Below the pieces are notes generated by a model that did not search any database, had not been told where the DNA came from, and saw nothing but the letters and a program-made list of their open reading frames with translations. Shown here piece by piece: positions 1-7,979 of a stretch of 64,000 nt of DNA. Both the position numbers and the translations under genes were made by a program. Origin of the DNA: Blastococcus litoris (GTDB lineage: Bacteria > Actinomycetota > Actinomycetes > Mycobacteriales > Geodermatophilaceae); NCBI RefSeq assembly GCF_003075095.1, contig NZ_QCZF01000002.1:372001-436000 (forward strand), given 5' to 3'. The first letter of the stretch is position 1. Each line of letters opens with the position of its first letter.

Positions 1-539
1 TCGCCCCAGTAGACCGGGTACTGCTCGATGAGCTGCCGGCGCGTGGCGTGCGCGGTGACCGTCACCGGGCGGGTGTGCGGCACCGGCATCGGGATGGCCT
101 GCAGCGCGATGACGCTGGTGACCCCGAGCTTCTCGACGAGGCCCGCGACGGCGGCCACGAACCGCTCCCAGGCGTAGTCGGGCTCGGCGCCGTGCAGCAG
201 CAGGAACGGTCGCCCGGCGTCGTCCTCCAGTGCGTGCAGCGCGATCTCGGGCGCCGCGAAGGACTCGTACCTGTCGCTGTTGAAGCTCATCCGCGGCCGG
301 TGCGCCCGGTAGTCGACGAGGCTGTCGGCGTCGAAGCGCGCGATCACCTCCGAGGGCAGGCTCGCCAGCAGGTGGCCGCCGGCCAGGGTCGCGGCGTGCG
401 CGGCGTCGAAGTCCCCGCCCAGGTCGTGCACCAGCACCAGCCCGCCGCGCTCGGCCGGGTCGTCGACCGCCGCCTCGCGGGTGAGGAAGGGCTCCGCCTC
501 GGGGAGCAGCTCGACGAGCTCCTCCGGTCGCTGGGCCAC
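1..539 (-). CDS. PAC2 family protein, C-terminus cut by window edge
   Basis: The first ~179 residues of a PAC2 (proteasome-assembly-chaperone-like) family protein; the rest lies beyond the left edge. The start is GTG at 539 with an AGGAGG ribosome site at 547-552 on the complementary strand. The translation shows the family pattern: an early beta-strand with LVLVHDLGGDFDAAHAA, a LVDYRAHRPRMSF segment, a core FLLLHGAEPDYAWERF, and the PMPVPHTRPVTVTAHAT stretch typical of actinobacterial members. PAC2 proteins in actinobacteria are soluble, of unsettled function, and are sometimes linked to the proteasome pathway by homology alone. It lies downstream of the permease gene on the same strand with a ~110-bp gap, so co-transcription is possible. 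Family assignment is fairly secure; function is unknown. Confidence 0.8.
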   Translation of the reverse strand, partial: MAQRPEELVELLPEAEPFLTREAAVDDPAERGGLVLVHDLGGDFDAAHAATLAGGHLLASLPSEVIARFDADSLVDYRAHRPRMSFNSDRYESFAAPEIALHALEDDAGRPFLLLHGAEPDYAWERFVAAVAGLVEKLGVTSVIALQAIPMPVPHTRPVTVTAHATRRQLIEQYPVYWG

Positions 540-651
540 GGTCGGACCTCCTGCAGTCGTTCGGGCGGCCGGTCGCCGGCCGCTGCTGGCCGGTGCAGCC
601 CCGCTGGGGGCCCGAGCATTCCCACCCGGGACCCATCGTCCCCCCGGTGGG

Positions 652-1929
652 TCAGGACGCGGGCTGCCCCTCGGCCGGAGAGGCGACCTGCTCCTGCCGC
701 ACCGTCGTCCCGGAGTCGTCGCCGGATATCTCCGTGCGGGTCCCGTCGTCGTGGATCTCCGGTTGCTTCCCGTCGAGCTGGTCGCGGGCGTAGCGGTAGA
801 TGACCGCGATGATCGCGGCGATCGGGACGGAGAGGAAGGCGCCGATGATGCCGGCCAGGCTGCTGCCGGCGGTGACGGCGAGGATGACCACGGCGGCGTG
901 CAGGTTGAAGCCGCGGCCCTGGATGATCGGCTGGAGGACGTTGCCCTCGATCTGCTGCACCAGCAGCACGATGCCGAAGATGATCAGGGCCACGGTGAAG
1001 CCCTCGTCGACCAGGGCGATCAGGACGGCGAAGGCGCCGGCGACGAACGCGCCGATGATCGGGATGAAGGCGCCGAAGAACGTCAGCACCGCCAGGGGCA
1101 GGACGAGCGGCACGTCGAAGATCCACAGACCGAGGCCGATGAAGAACGCGTCGATGAAGCCGACGAGCGCCTGCTGGCGGATGAACTCCGAGAGCGTGTC
1201 CCAGGTCTTGTACGACAGCGCCGCCACGTGAGGGGCCGCCTTCGGGCCGGTCTGCGCGGACAGCCACGGCACCCAGCGGGGCCCGTCCTTGAGGAAGAAG
1301 AAGACGAGGACCAGCGCCAGCACCAGGTTGATCAGGCTGTTGCCGACGGCGGTGGCGCCGGTGAGCGCGTAGCCCGCGATGTTCTGGGCGTTGCCCTGGA
1401 TCGAGTCGATCGTCGAGTCGACGGCGTCGTCGATCTGCCCCTCACGCAGGTTGAACGGCGGCCCGCTGAGCCACTCCTGCACGTTCTGCAGCCCGGCCGA
1501 AGCCTGGTCGGCGAGTTCGGTGACCTGGTTGGCGACGGACGGCGCGATCGCTGCGATGATGCCGCCGAAGGCGGCGAGGAACCCGAGCAGGACGACCGAG
1601 GCCGCCAGTGCCGGCGGCCACCGGTGGTTGCGGAGGAAGCGGGTGACCGGCCAGAGCACCGTCGCGATGAGCAGCCCCAGCACGATGGGCAGGAGGATCG
1701 ACCACAGCTTGCCGAGCACGTAGAACAGCACGACGACGGCCGCGGCGATCAGGAGGAACTGCCCCGAGGCGATGGCCAGGGTGCGGGCCGCGGCCTGCAT
1801 CTTCGGGCCCCGCCCCTGCGTCGGCGCCGGGGACGTGGTCACGGCGGCGTCGTCGGGAGCGGGCGCGTCCGGCTGCTGCGAGGCCGGATCCGGCTCGCCT
1901 GCGGGACGACCGGGGAGTCGGAGCCTCAT
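652..1929 (-). CDS. AI-2E family transporter (TqsA/YdiK-like permease)
   Basis: A 425-residue integral membrane protein of the AI-2E exporter family (UPF0118/PF01594). An N-terminal Pro/Ala-rich cytoplasmic segment of ~55 residues is followed by a pair of hydrophobic helices, a central amphipathic stretch (about 130-200), then the family's C-terminal block of helices with FFGAFIPIIGAFVAGAFAV and the IEGNVLQPIIQGRGFNLHA signature. Members export small molecules, quorum-sensing autoinducers or sodium depending on species; the substrate cannot be read here. Start is ATG at 1929. The hydrophilic C-terminal tail is rich in Asp, Gly and Thr. A second paralogue lies at 5617-6891. Divergent from the PPOX gene. 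Confidence 0.9.
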   Translation of the reverse strand: MRLRLPGRPAGEPDPASQQPDAPAPDDAAVTTSPAPTQGRGPKMQAAARTLAIASGQFLLIAAAVVVLFYVLGKLWSILLPIVLGLLIATVLWPVTRFLRNHRWPPALAASVVLLGFLAAFGGIIAAIAPSVANQVTELADQASAGLQNVQEWLSGPPFNLREGQIDDAVDSTIDSIQGNAQNIAGYALTGATAVGNSLINLVLALVLVFFFLKDGPRWVPWLSAQTGPKAAPHVAALSYKTWDTLSEFIRQQALVGFIDAFFIGLGLWIFDVPLVLPLAVLTFFGAFIPIIGAFVAGAFAVLIALVDEGFTVALIIFGIVLLVQQIEGNVLQPIIQGRGFNLHAAVVILAVTAGSSLAGIIGAFLSVPIAAIIAVIYRYARDQLDGKQPEIHDDGTRTEISGDDSGTTVRQEQVASPAEGQPAS

Positions 1930-2012
1930 GCCCCGATCTCAGCACAGGTGGCGGACCGGGACCGCACCGGAACGATCATCGTGGCGAAGTCGTCGCTGTC
2001 GGTGCCACGTCG

Positions 2013-2018
2013 TAGCGT
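2013..2018 (+). promoter_or_regulatory. Possible -10 box for leaderless PPOX transcript
   Basis: TAGCGT sits 7 nt before the ATG at 2026, which would place the transcription start at or next to the start codon. No ribosome site lies upstream of this ATG. The matching -35 is weak, so this rests on the -10 and spacing alone. Confidence 0.3.
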
Positions 2019-2025
2019 TCGGGCC

Positions 2026-2493
2026 ATGCCGAAGGCCGCGACCGCTGACCGCGTCGACAGGGACGCACTGCTCGAGTTCCTGCGCCCACGCCACCAGGCG
2101 GTGCTGCTGACCCGCCGGGGATCCGGCGGGGTGCAGCTGTCGCCGGTGTCGTGCGGCGTGGACGCGGCCGGGCGGATCGTCGTCTCGACCTACCCGCAGC
2201 GCGCGAAGGCGGCCAACGCCCGGCGCGACCCGGAGGTCTCGTTGTGCGTGCTGTCGCCGGACTGGAACGACGCGTGGGTCCAGGTCGACGGCACCGCCGA
2301 GGTCCTCGACCTGCCCGATGCCCTGGAGCCGCTGGTCGAGTACTACCGGTCGATCAGCGGGGAGCACCCCGACTGGGACGAGTACCGGGCCGCGATGGCG
2401 CGGCAGGGGAAGTCGCTGATCCGGGTCACCATCACCGGCTGGGGTCCGATCGCTACGGGTGGCTTCCCACCCGAGGTGCTCGACAAGCTCTGA
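2026..2493 (+). CDS. PPOX-class, probably F420-dependent oxidoreductase
   Basis: A 155-residue single-domain split-barrel flavoprotein of the pyridoxamine-phosphate-oxidase-like fold. The order of elements (LLEFLRPRHQAVLLTRR, VQLSPVSCGVDAAGRIVVST, KAANARRDPEVSLCVL, WVQVDGTAEVLD) matches the PPOX class F420-dependent enzymes common in actinobacteria. These use deazaflavin F420 or FMN to reduce small substrates; the substrate is unknown. Start ATG at 2026 is chosen because the alignment begins about 15 residues later and a TAGCGT box lies 7 nt upstream. The gene stands alone, divergent from the permease and followed by the SatD-like gene. Confidence 0.8.
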   Translation: MPKAATADRVDRDALLEFLRPRHQAVLLTRRGSGGVQLSPVSCGVDAAGRIVVSTYPQRAKAANARRDPEVSLCVLSPDWNDAWVQVDGTAEVLDLPDALEPLVEYYRSISGEHPDWDEYRAAMARQGKSLIRVTITGWGPIATGGFPPEVLDKL

Positions 2494-2496
2494 ACC

Positions 2497-2525
2497 TTGC
2501 ATCGCGGCGAGAAAGCTGTCAGGCT
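2497..2525 (+). promoter_or_regulatory. Predicted leaderless promoter of the SatD-like gene
   Basis: TTGCAT at 2497-2502, a 17-nt spacer, and CAGGCT at 2520-2525, then only 6 nt to the GTG at 2532. The spacing predicts transcription starting at the start codon. The promoter begins immediately after the PPOX stop codon at 2491-2493. Confidence 0.4.
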
Positions 2526-2531
2526 TGCGGG

Positions 2532-3119
2532 GTGCCGTACGTGTTGACCGTCGACCAGAAGGCGAGCCGGCGCAATCCCGACCGCGTCGGTGCGGTGCTC
2601 CGCGAGCTCAACGACGCCGTACCCGCGCTGCTCGCCTTCGAGCGCACGGCCGGCGACGAGTTCCAGGGCCTGCTGGCCGAGCCCGACGAGGTCGTCGACG
2701 TCGTCCTCCGCCTGGTCCGGGCGGGCGACTGGAGCATCGGCGTGGGAGCGGGCCCGGTGCAGACGCCGCTGCCGTCCAGCACGCGCGCCGGCGCGGGGCC
2801 GGCCTACCTGAGCGCCCGGCGGGCCGTCGATGCGGCGAAGCAGCGGGCGAGCCGCCTCGCGGTGCGCGGAGCGGTGCCCGCGGAGGCGGGCGACGCCCAG
2901 GCGGTGCTCAGCGCCCTCGCCGTCGTGGTCGACCGGCGCAGCGAGCAGGCGTGGGAGGCGATCTCCCTCGTGGGGAAGGGCAGCACCCAGGCCGAGGCGG
3001 CCGCCACGCTCGGCATCTCCCGGCAGGCGGTCGGCCAGCGCCTGGCCGCCGGCCTCTGGGACCTGGAGCGCGAGCTGCGTCCCACGGCGGGCCGGCTGCT
3101 GGCACGGGCGGCGGGGTGA
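2532..3119 (+). CDS. SatD-family protein with C-terminal helix-turn-helix
   Basis: A 195-residue protein resembling the SatD family. The N-terminal half starts with a Tyr-Val-Leu-Thr-Val-Asp strand, then FERTAGDEFQGLL and the GDWSIGVGAGPVQTPLP block, a layout that recalls nucleotide-cyclase-like folds (DEFQ in place of a metal-binding loop). The last ~50 residues contain a helix-turn-helix, QAEAAATLGISRQAVGQRLA. SatD was named from a Streptococcus mutans acid-stress locus, but its biochemical role is not established. The GTG at 2532 is the first start after the PPOX stop and lies 6 nt behind a plausible -10 box. It is followed after 7 nt by a DUF3307-like membrane gene, a recurrent partner, so the two probably form one functional unit. 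Confidence 0.7.
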   Translation: MPYVLTVDQKASRRNPDRVGAVLRELNDAVPALLAFERTAGDEFQGLLAEPDEVVDVVLRLVRAGDWSIGVGAGPVQTPLPSSTRAGAGPAYLSARRAVDAAKQRASRLAVRGAVPAEAGDAQAVLSALAVVVDRRSEQAWEAISLVGKGSTQAEAAATLGISRQAVGQRLAAGLWDLERELRPTAGRLLARAAG

Positions 3120-3126
3120 GCGGAGC

Positions 3127-3648
3127 GTGACCGTCGCCGTCCTCGTCCTCCTGGCGCTCACCGCGGCCACCGGCCTCGTCCTCACCGCCCGCGGCGAGCG
3201 GGTCCGCCCGGCGTGGGGCGCCGCCCTGCTCGGCGTCCTGCTCGGCGCCGCCGCGGTCATCGCCTGGACCGCCGACGAGCCGTCCTCCGGTCTGCTCCAG
3301 GGGACGACGGTCGCCGCCGTCCTGGCCGCGGTGCTCGCCGGCGGGCCGGTCGCCACCGCCGTCCTCCAGGGCGCGGACCCCGCGGCGGTGGGCGTGGCCG
3401 GCGGGCCGCAGGACCCCACGATCCTGCGTGGCGGCGCCTGGATCGGCGTCCTCGAGCGGGCCGCCGTCTCCGCGGCGCTGCTGGCGGGGTCGTCGGAGGG
3501 CCTGGCCGTCGTCCTCGCCGTGAAGGGTCTGGGCCGCTTCGCCGAGCTGCGGGCGCCCGCGGCGGCCGAACGGTTCATCGTCGGCACGCTGGCCAGCGGT
3601 CTCTGGGCGGCGGCCTGCATCGGTGTGGCCGTCCTGCTGCGCGGTTGA
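3127..3648 (+). CDS. DUF3307-like small membrane protein
   Basis: A 173-residue membrane protein with about five hydrophobic helices (residues ~3-20, 27-45, 58-77, 105-128, 150-172). The C-terminal half, GGAWIGVLERAAVSAALLAG followed by VLAVKGLGRFAEL, resembles the conserved tail of DUF3307 proteins (G-x-x-IGxLER ... AxKxxxRF). It lacks the longer N-terminal part of some family members. GTG start at 3127, 7 nt after the SatD-like stop, with a GGAG just before it. Function unknown; location is the cytoplasmic membrane. Its tight coupling to the SatD-like gene is the main clue to its role. Confidence 0.65.
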   Translation: MTVAVLVLLALTAATGLVLTARGERVRPAWGAALLGVLLGAAAVIAWTADEPSSGLLQGTTVAAVLAAVLAGGPVATAVLQGADPAAVGVAGGPQDPTILRGGAWIGVLERAAVSAALLAGSSEGLAVVLAVKGLGRFAELRAPAAAERFIVGTLASGLWAAACIGVAVLLRG

Positions 3649-3722
3649 GCGGGCGCACGCCGAGCAGGGTGATCACGCGGCAGGGAGAATGACCGCAGTT
3701 CCCCGTCGCCCCTGGAGGCCAT

Positions 3723-4268
3723 GTGTCCGAGTCGTCCGCAGCCGGTGCCGTGCGCGATCCCGAGCTGCTCGGCATCTACTGCAACGACCACCTGGCCGCA
3801 GCCACCGGCGGGATCGAGCTGGTCAGCCGCATGATCGGCGTCCACCGCGGCACCGCGTACGAGCCGAAGCTCGAGCAGCTGCTCGACCAGCTCCGGGAGG
3901 AGCGGGCCGGACTGCGGGCAGCGATGGCCGCCCTCGGTGTGCCGGTGCGCCAGTACAAGCAGATCGGCTCCTGGCTCGGGGAGAAGCTGTCCCGGCTCAA
4001 GCTCAACGGGCACCTGCTGTCCCGGTCGCCGCTGAGCGACCTCGTCGAGTTCGAGTTCATCTCCACCGCCGTCCTGGCCAAGCGGGCCGGCTTCGAGACG
4101 CTCCGGGCGGTCGCGGCCGCCGACGACCGGCTCGACGCCGCGCTGCTCGACAGGCTCATCGCCCAGGCGGACGGCCAGCACGACTGGCTGGCCGACGCGC
4201 GGCGCGAGGTCGCGGCCAGGGTGGTCGGCGGGAACCCCGGGCCGGCCGACGCCGCCGCGGACAGCTGA
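3723..4268 (+). CDS. Helical bundle protein, ferritin-like, unknown function
   Basis: A 181-residue, soluble, almost wholly alpha-helical protein. Helices run about 15-35, 45-70, 85-100, 108-135 and 145-170, with LLGIYCNDHLAAATGGIELV, YEPKLEQLLDQLREERAGL and VEFEFISTAVLAKRAGFETL. The arrangement suggests a ferritin-like four-helix bundle, but I cannot identify a complete di-iron ExxH set, so enzymatic activity should not be assumed. Start GTG at 3723 is preceded by GGAGG at the right distance; an ATG at 3721 is in another frame. It may be co-transcribed with the dienelactone hydrolase 10 nt downstream. Confidence 0.55.
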   Translation: MSESSAAGAVRDPELLGIYCNDHLAAATGGIELVSRMIGVHRGTAYEPKLEQLLDQLREERAGLRAAMAALGVPVRQYKQIGSWLGEKLSRLKLNGHLLSRSPLSDLVEFEFISTAVLAKRAGFETLRAVAAADDRLDAALLDRLIAQADGQHDWLADARREVAARVVGGNPGPADAAADS

Positions 4269-4278
4269 GGCCCGCGCC

Positions 4279-5031
4279 GTGTGCCACGACCACGACAGCC
4301 GCCCGCCCGCGGCACCGCGCAGCGGCGACGTCGCCGAGCGCGGCGTCCTCACGCTGACCTCTGCCGACGGCACGCCCTTCTCCGCCGCCTACGCGGCTCC
4401 CGCCGAGGCGGCCGGGACGGGGATCGTCCTGCTGCCCGACGTCCGCGGCCTGCACCCGTTCTACGTGGCGCTGGCCGACCAGTTCGCCCAGGCCGGCCTG
4501 CCCACTGTGGCGATCGACTACTTCGGCCGCACAGCGCCCGCCTCGGAGTCCGGGGTGCGCGATGCCGACTTCGAGTGGCAGCCGCACGTCGCCGCGATGG
4601 CTCCGGAGAACGTCGACGCAGACCTGCGTGCCGCGATCGACTACCTCCGCGAGCGGGCCGGCGCCGACCTCCCCGTGGTCACGGTGGGCTTCTGCCTCGG
4701 CGGCAGCATGTCCTGGCGGCAGGCGACGGGCGACCTGGACCTGGCCGGCTGCGTGGGCTTCTACGGCAAGCCCTCCGTCGTCGGCGACGCCGCCGCGCGG
4801 GCGACGCTGCCCACCGTGATGCTGATCGCCGGCGAGGACGCGGCCACGCCCGTGGCCGACCAGCTCGCGCTCGCCGACACCATGCGTGCGGCCGGCGCCG
4901 AGGTCGACGCGGTCGTGTACGACGGCGCCCCGCACTCCTTCTTCGACCGGGCGTACGGCGAGTGGGCCGAGGCCTGCCGCGACGCGTGGGACCACGTCCT
5001 CGCCCTGACCGACCGCGTGGCGCTCCGCTGA
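4279..5031 (+). CDS. Dienelactone hydrolase family protein
   Basis: A 250-residue alpha/beta hydrolase of the dienelactone hydrolase family. Seen directly: GIVLLPDVRGLHPFYVALAD near residue 50, AIDYFGRTAP at ~78, the nucleophile elbow GFCLGGS with a Cys nucleophile at ~137, an acid residue in LIAGEDAATP, and the catalytic His in YDGAPHSFFDR near the C-terminus. The Cys-Asp-His triad is complete. The family hydrolyses cyclic esters such as dienelactone in aromatic degradation, but many members have other ester substrates, and there are no ring-cleavage genes nearby. The N-terminus carries a Cys-His-Asp-His motif of unknown significance. Confidence 0.85.
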   Translation: MCHDHDSRPPAAPRSGDVAERGVLTLTSADGTPFSAAYAAPAEAAGTGIVLLPDVRGLHPFYVALADQFAQAGLPTVAIDYFGRTAPASESGVRDADFEWQPHVAAMAPENVDADLRAAIDYLRERAGADLPVVTVGFCLGGSMSWRQATGDLDLAGCVGFYGKPSVVGDAAARATLPTVMLIAGEDAATPVADQLALADTMRAAGAEVDAVVYDGAPHSFFDRAYGEWAEACRDAWDHVLALTDRVALR

Positions 5032-5051
5032 ACCGGGTCGAGCCGAACCGG

Positions 5052-5510
5052 GTGGAGCTGCGCCGGGCGACCGACGAGGACCTCCCGGCCCTCGTCGCGA
5101 TGCTCGCCGACGACCCCCTCGGCGCCGGCCGGGAGACCCTGGACGGCGACCTGGCGCCCTACCGGCGGGCGTTCGCGCTCGTCGACGCCGACCCGGCGCA
5201 CGTCCTGCTGGTCGCCCTCGAGGGCGAGGAGGTGGTCGGCACGCTGCAGCTGTCGGTGCTGCCCGGCCTGGCGCGTCGGGGCGCGCTGCGCGGGCAGATC
5301 GAGGCGGTGCGGGTCGCGGCCGGTGCCCGCGGGCGGGGAATCGGTGCGGCCATGGTGGGCTGGGCGGTCGAGGAGTCGCGGCGCCGAGGATGCTCGCTGG
5401 TGCAGCTGACGACCGACAAGAGCCGCACCGACGCCCGCCGCTTCTACGAGCGGCTCGGGTTCGAGGCCGGCCACGAGGGGATGAAGCTCGCCCTGTCCGG
5501 AGATTCCTAG
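5052..5510 (+). CDS. GNAT family N-acetyltransferase
   Basis: A 152-residue single-domain GNAT acetyltransferase. It starts with VELRRATDEDLPALVAML, has the acceptor-side strand VVGTLQLSVLP, and the acetyl-CoA pyrophosphate loop ARGRGIGAAMVGWAVEE (RxxGxG), followed by DARRFYERLGFEAGHEGM, the usual beta6-alpha4-beta7 end. It transfers an acetyl group to an amine; the substrate is not predictable. Start GTG at 5052 is the first in-frame start after the hydrolase stop (20 nt gap), suggesting co-transcription with the two genes before it. Confidence 0.85.
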   Translation: MELRRATDEDLPALVAMLADDPLGAGRETLDGDLAPYRRAFALVDADPAHVLLVALEGEEVVGTLQLSVLPGLARRGALRGQIEAVRVAAGARGRGIGAAMVGWAVEESRRRGCSLVQLTTDKSRTDARRFYERLGFEAGHEGMKLALSGDS

Positions 5511-5616
5511 ACCCGCTCGACGCGCGGTGGCGCGCTGAGCGGTGCCGGCGGGCGCACCGCGCCACACTGGAGCACCGTGTACGGGGACGACCCGTCGAGC
5601 GAGGGGAGGGATCGGC

Positions 5617-6891
5617 ATGGCGGTGCAACCGGACGTCCCGGCGGCCGACCCCGCGCCGGAGCGGGCCTCCGAGGCGCTCTCCCTGGCACCCGGCGCCGCG
5701 GTCGCGAGCGGGTCGACGGCCGTCGACCCGCAGGCCGGCCCCTCGGGGATGCCGCGGTGGCTGCTGCTGCTGGCCGGCCTGGCCGCCGCGACGGTCGCCG
5801 TCGCCGGCCTGCGCGCCGTCGCGTGGCTGGTCGCGCCGGTCTTCCTCGCGCTGGTCGTGGTCATCGCCCTCGCCCCGGTGCAGGGCTGGCTCCGGCGGAT
5901 CGGCGTGCCCCGGTGGCTGGCCACGACGGTCCTGCTGCTGCTCGTCTGGACGGTGCTGCTGGCGTTCGTGACGCTGCTGGTGGTCTCTGCGGCCCAGTTC
6001 GCGGCGCTGCTGCCCGACTACACCGGGCGGGCGGAGACCCTCATCAACGGCGTGGTGGCCGACCTCAACGACGCCGGCATCGTCTCGGGGCAGCTGTCGG
6101 ACCTGGTCCGGCAGATCGACTACGCGCAGTTCGTCGGCCTGGCCACCGACGTGCTGGGCCGGCTGACCAACGCGGCCAGCACGCTGGTGCTGCTCCTGTC
6201 CGCGCTGGTCTTCATGGCCATCGAGTCCAGCGGGTTCCCGCGGCGCATGGCGCTGGTCGGGGAGGATCGGCCGCACCTCCCGGTCGCCATGACCCTGTTC
6301 ACCCAGGGCACCCGCAGCTACCTGCTGGTGAGCACCGTGTTCGGCGCGATCGTGGCCGTCGGCGACTGGATCGCGCTGACCATCATCGGCGTACCGGCGG
6401 CGGGGCTCTGGGGGCTGCTGGCCTTCGTCACCAACTACGTGCCGAACATCGGCTTCGTCCTCGGCGTCGTGCCGCCGGCGATCCTCGGTCTGCTCGCCGG
6501 GGGCTGGGGCGAGCTCATCGCGATCGTCGTCGTGTACTCGCTGCTGAACTTCGTCATCCAGACCCTCATCCAGCCGCGGTTCGTGGGGGACTCCGTGGGG
6601 CTGTCGATGACGGTCACCTTCGTCGCCCTGCTGTTCTGGGGCTGGGTGCTCGGCGCGCTCGGCGCGCTCCTGGCCATCCCGCTGACGCTGCTGGTCAAGG
6701 CCCTGCTCGTGGACGTCGACCCCCGCGGGCACTGGCTGGACGCCCTGCTCCGCGAGGAGCCTCGGGCACCACGCACCATGCGCGCCAAGCGCCGGATGCA
6801 CGCCCGCAGGGCGGCGCTGGCGTCGGTCCGGCGGCTGCACCACCCCCGGCGCGCGTCCACCAACGCGACGACGCCCGACGCCCCCGGGTGA
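5617..6891 (+). CDS. AI-2E family transporter, second paralogue
   Basis: A 424-residue permease of the same family as the gene at 652-1929, but clearly diverged. After ~45 residues of Pro/Ala-rich N-terminus come paired helices (PRWLLLLAGLAAATVAVAGL and VFLALVVVIALAPV), a central extracellular/amphipathic region around residues 130-190, and a C-terminal helical block with FVTNYVPNIGFVLGVVPPAI and LIQPRFVGDSVGLS, the family's conserved motif. Start ATG at 5617 has a GAGGGGAGGG ribosome site. Substrate unknown. The Arg/Lys/His-rich C-terminal tail (ARRAALASVRRLHHPRR) is probably cytoplasmic. Confidence 0.88.
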   Translation: MAVQPDVPAADPAPERASEALSLAPGAAVASGSTAVDPQAGPSGMPRWLLLLAGLAAATVAVAGLRAVAWLVAPVFLALVVVIALAPVQGWLRRIGVPRWLATTVLLLLVWTVLLAFVTLLVVSAAQFAALLPDYTGRAETLINGVVADLNDAGIVSGQLSDLVRQIDYAQFVGLATDVLGRLTNAASTLVLLLSALVFMAIESSGFPRRMALVGEDRPHLPVAMTLFTQGTRSYLLVSTVFGAIVAVGDWIALTIIGVPAAGLWGLLAFVTNYVPNIGFVLGVVPPAILGLLAGGWGELIAIVVVYSLLNFVIQTLIQPRFVGDSVGLSMTVTFVALLFWGWVLGALGALLAIPLTLLVKALLVDVDPRGHWLDALLREEPRAPRTMRAKRRMHARRAALASVRRLHHPRRASTNATTPDAPG

Positions 6892-7012
6892 CCAGCTCCT
6901 TGCGGGGAGAAAGCGCAGGTCAGCTCGCGTGTCGGCGGAATGTCGGACCCCTGTGGGACGTTGTCCTCGCGAAGCCGTGGGCGTCGTCCGGCGCCCGGTG
7001 GAGGAGGCAGAC

Positions 7013-7276
7013 ATGAAGGGCGATCGGGTCGAGATCGTGATCGACGCCGGCGGCAGCACGCGCACCTACGACATCGCGGCCACGCGGGCCGGCCGGCGGG
7101 TCGAGGTCACCCACGGGCGGGGCGTCGTCGAGGTCGCCGAGACCACCCGCGGCGGTACGCCCGTGCGCACCGCGCGGTTCATGGCGGGCCGGGTGCTGGC
7201 CCTCGTCGAGCACCCGGCGCCCCGGCCGGCGCTCGAGGACGACGCCGCGGTGACGAGGCTCCGGCAGTCCGCCTGA
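7013..7276 (+). CDS. Small conserved hypothetical protein
   Basis: An 87-residue hypothetical protein, probably all-beta: short strands VEIVIDAGG, RTYDIAATRAG, RRVEVTHGRGVVEVAETTR. No signal peptide or membrane segment. The start ATG at 7013 has a strong GAGGAGG ribosome site at 7001-7007, which supports translation despite its small size. I recognise no family. It stands between the permease and the DUF350 gene on the same strand. Confidence 0.6.
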   Translation: MKGDRVEIVIDAGGSTRTYDIAATRAGRRVEVTHGRGVVEVAETTRGGTPVRTARFMAGRVLALVEHPAPRPALEDDAAVTRLRQSA

Positions 7277-7433
7277 CCGGGGACACCGGGCCGGTCCCGG
7301 CGGTGGACGGCGTCCGCGCGGACGGCGGGGCGCGGGGCGTGTGACGGCCCCGGTCCGTGCGCTGGTGGGGCCGGTGCGGTAGACCTGGCAGGCCTTTCCC
7401 CGCCCTGCCCGTCACCGCCTGGAGGTCCACCCC

Positions 7434-7853
7434 GTGCTGGAGAGCATCGGCTTCGCCGCCGCCTACACCGGGGTCGGCATCGCGCTGCTGGTCCTGGGCT
7501 TCTACGCCCTCGACCTGCTCACCCCCGGCAACCTCGGCAAGCACATCGCGGAGCAGCGCTCGCTCAACGCCGCGATCGCCCTCACCGGCGGGTTCCTCGG
7601 GCAGGGCGCGATCATCTTCGCCAGCATCTGGACCAACGCCACCAGCGGGTTCGGGCGGGCGCTGCTCTACACCGTCGTCTTCGGCATCCTCGGCGTGGTG
7701 CTCCAGGCCGTGGCCTTCGTCGCGCTGGACGTGCTCATCCCCGGGCGCCTCGGGCACCACCTCATGGACCGTGAGTTCCACCCGGCCAGCCTGGTGAGCG
7801 CCGCCGTGCAGCTGGCGGTCGCGGCGATCATCGTCGCCTCCATCTGGCCCTGA
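7434..7853 (+). CDS. DUF350 domain membrane protein
   Basis: A 139-residue four-helix membrane protein of the DUF350 family: helices at about 7-28, 48-68, 78-100 and 118-138. Characteristic features are ALDLLTPGNLGKHI after helix 1 and the related ALDVLIPGRLGHHLMDREFH after helix 3, showing the internal duplication of a two-helix unit found in this family. Function is not established; the family is scattered in bacteria as small inner-membrane proteins. Start GTG at 7434 with GGAGG ~10 nt upstream. Confidence 0.85.
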   Translation: MLESIGFAAAYTGVGIALLVLGFYALDLLTPGNLGKHIAEQRSLNAAIALTGGFLGQGAIIFASIWTNATSGFGRALLYTVVFGILGVVLQAVAFVALDVLIPGRLGHHLMDREFHPASLVSAAVQLAVAAIIVASIWP

Positions 7854-7979
7854 CGCCCGCGGCCCGGACCTCGTGACGGCCGCCACCGATCCCGGCCGTA
7901 ACGTGTCGGGCGCAGCTCTCGGCCCGTCGTGCGGACCACCCGCCGACGGCAGCCGGCATCCGACGTGAGAGGAACAGCA

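Noticed and set aside
4156-7065. Very long minus-strand open frame opposite the hydrolase, GNAT and permease genes
   Set aside because: Its translation is a Pro/Arg/Gly-rich antisense of well-supported genes; a typical GC-rich shadow.
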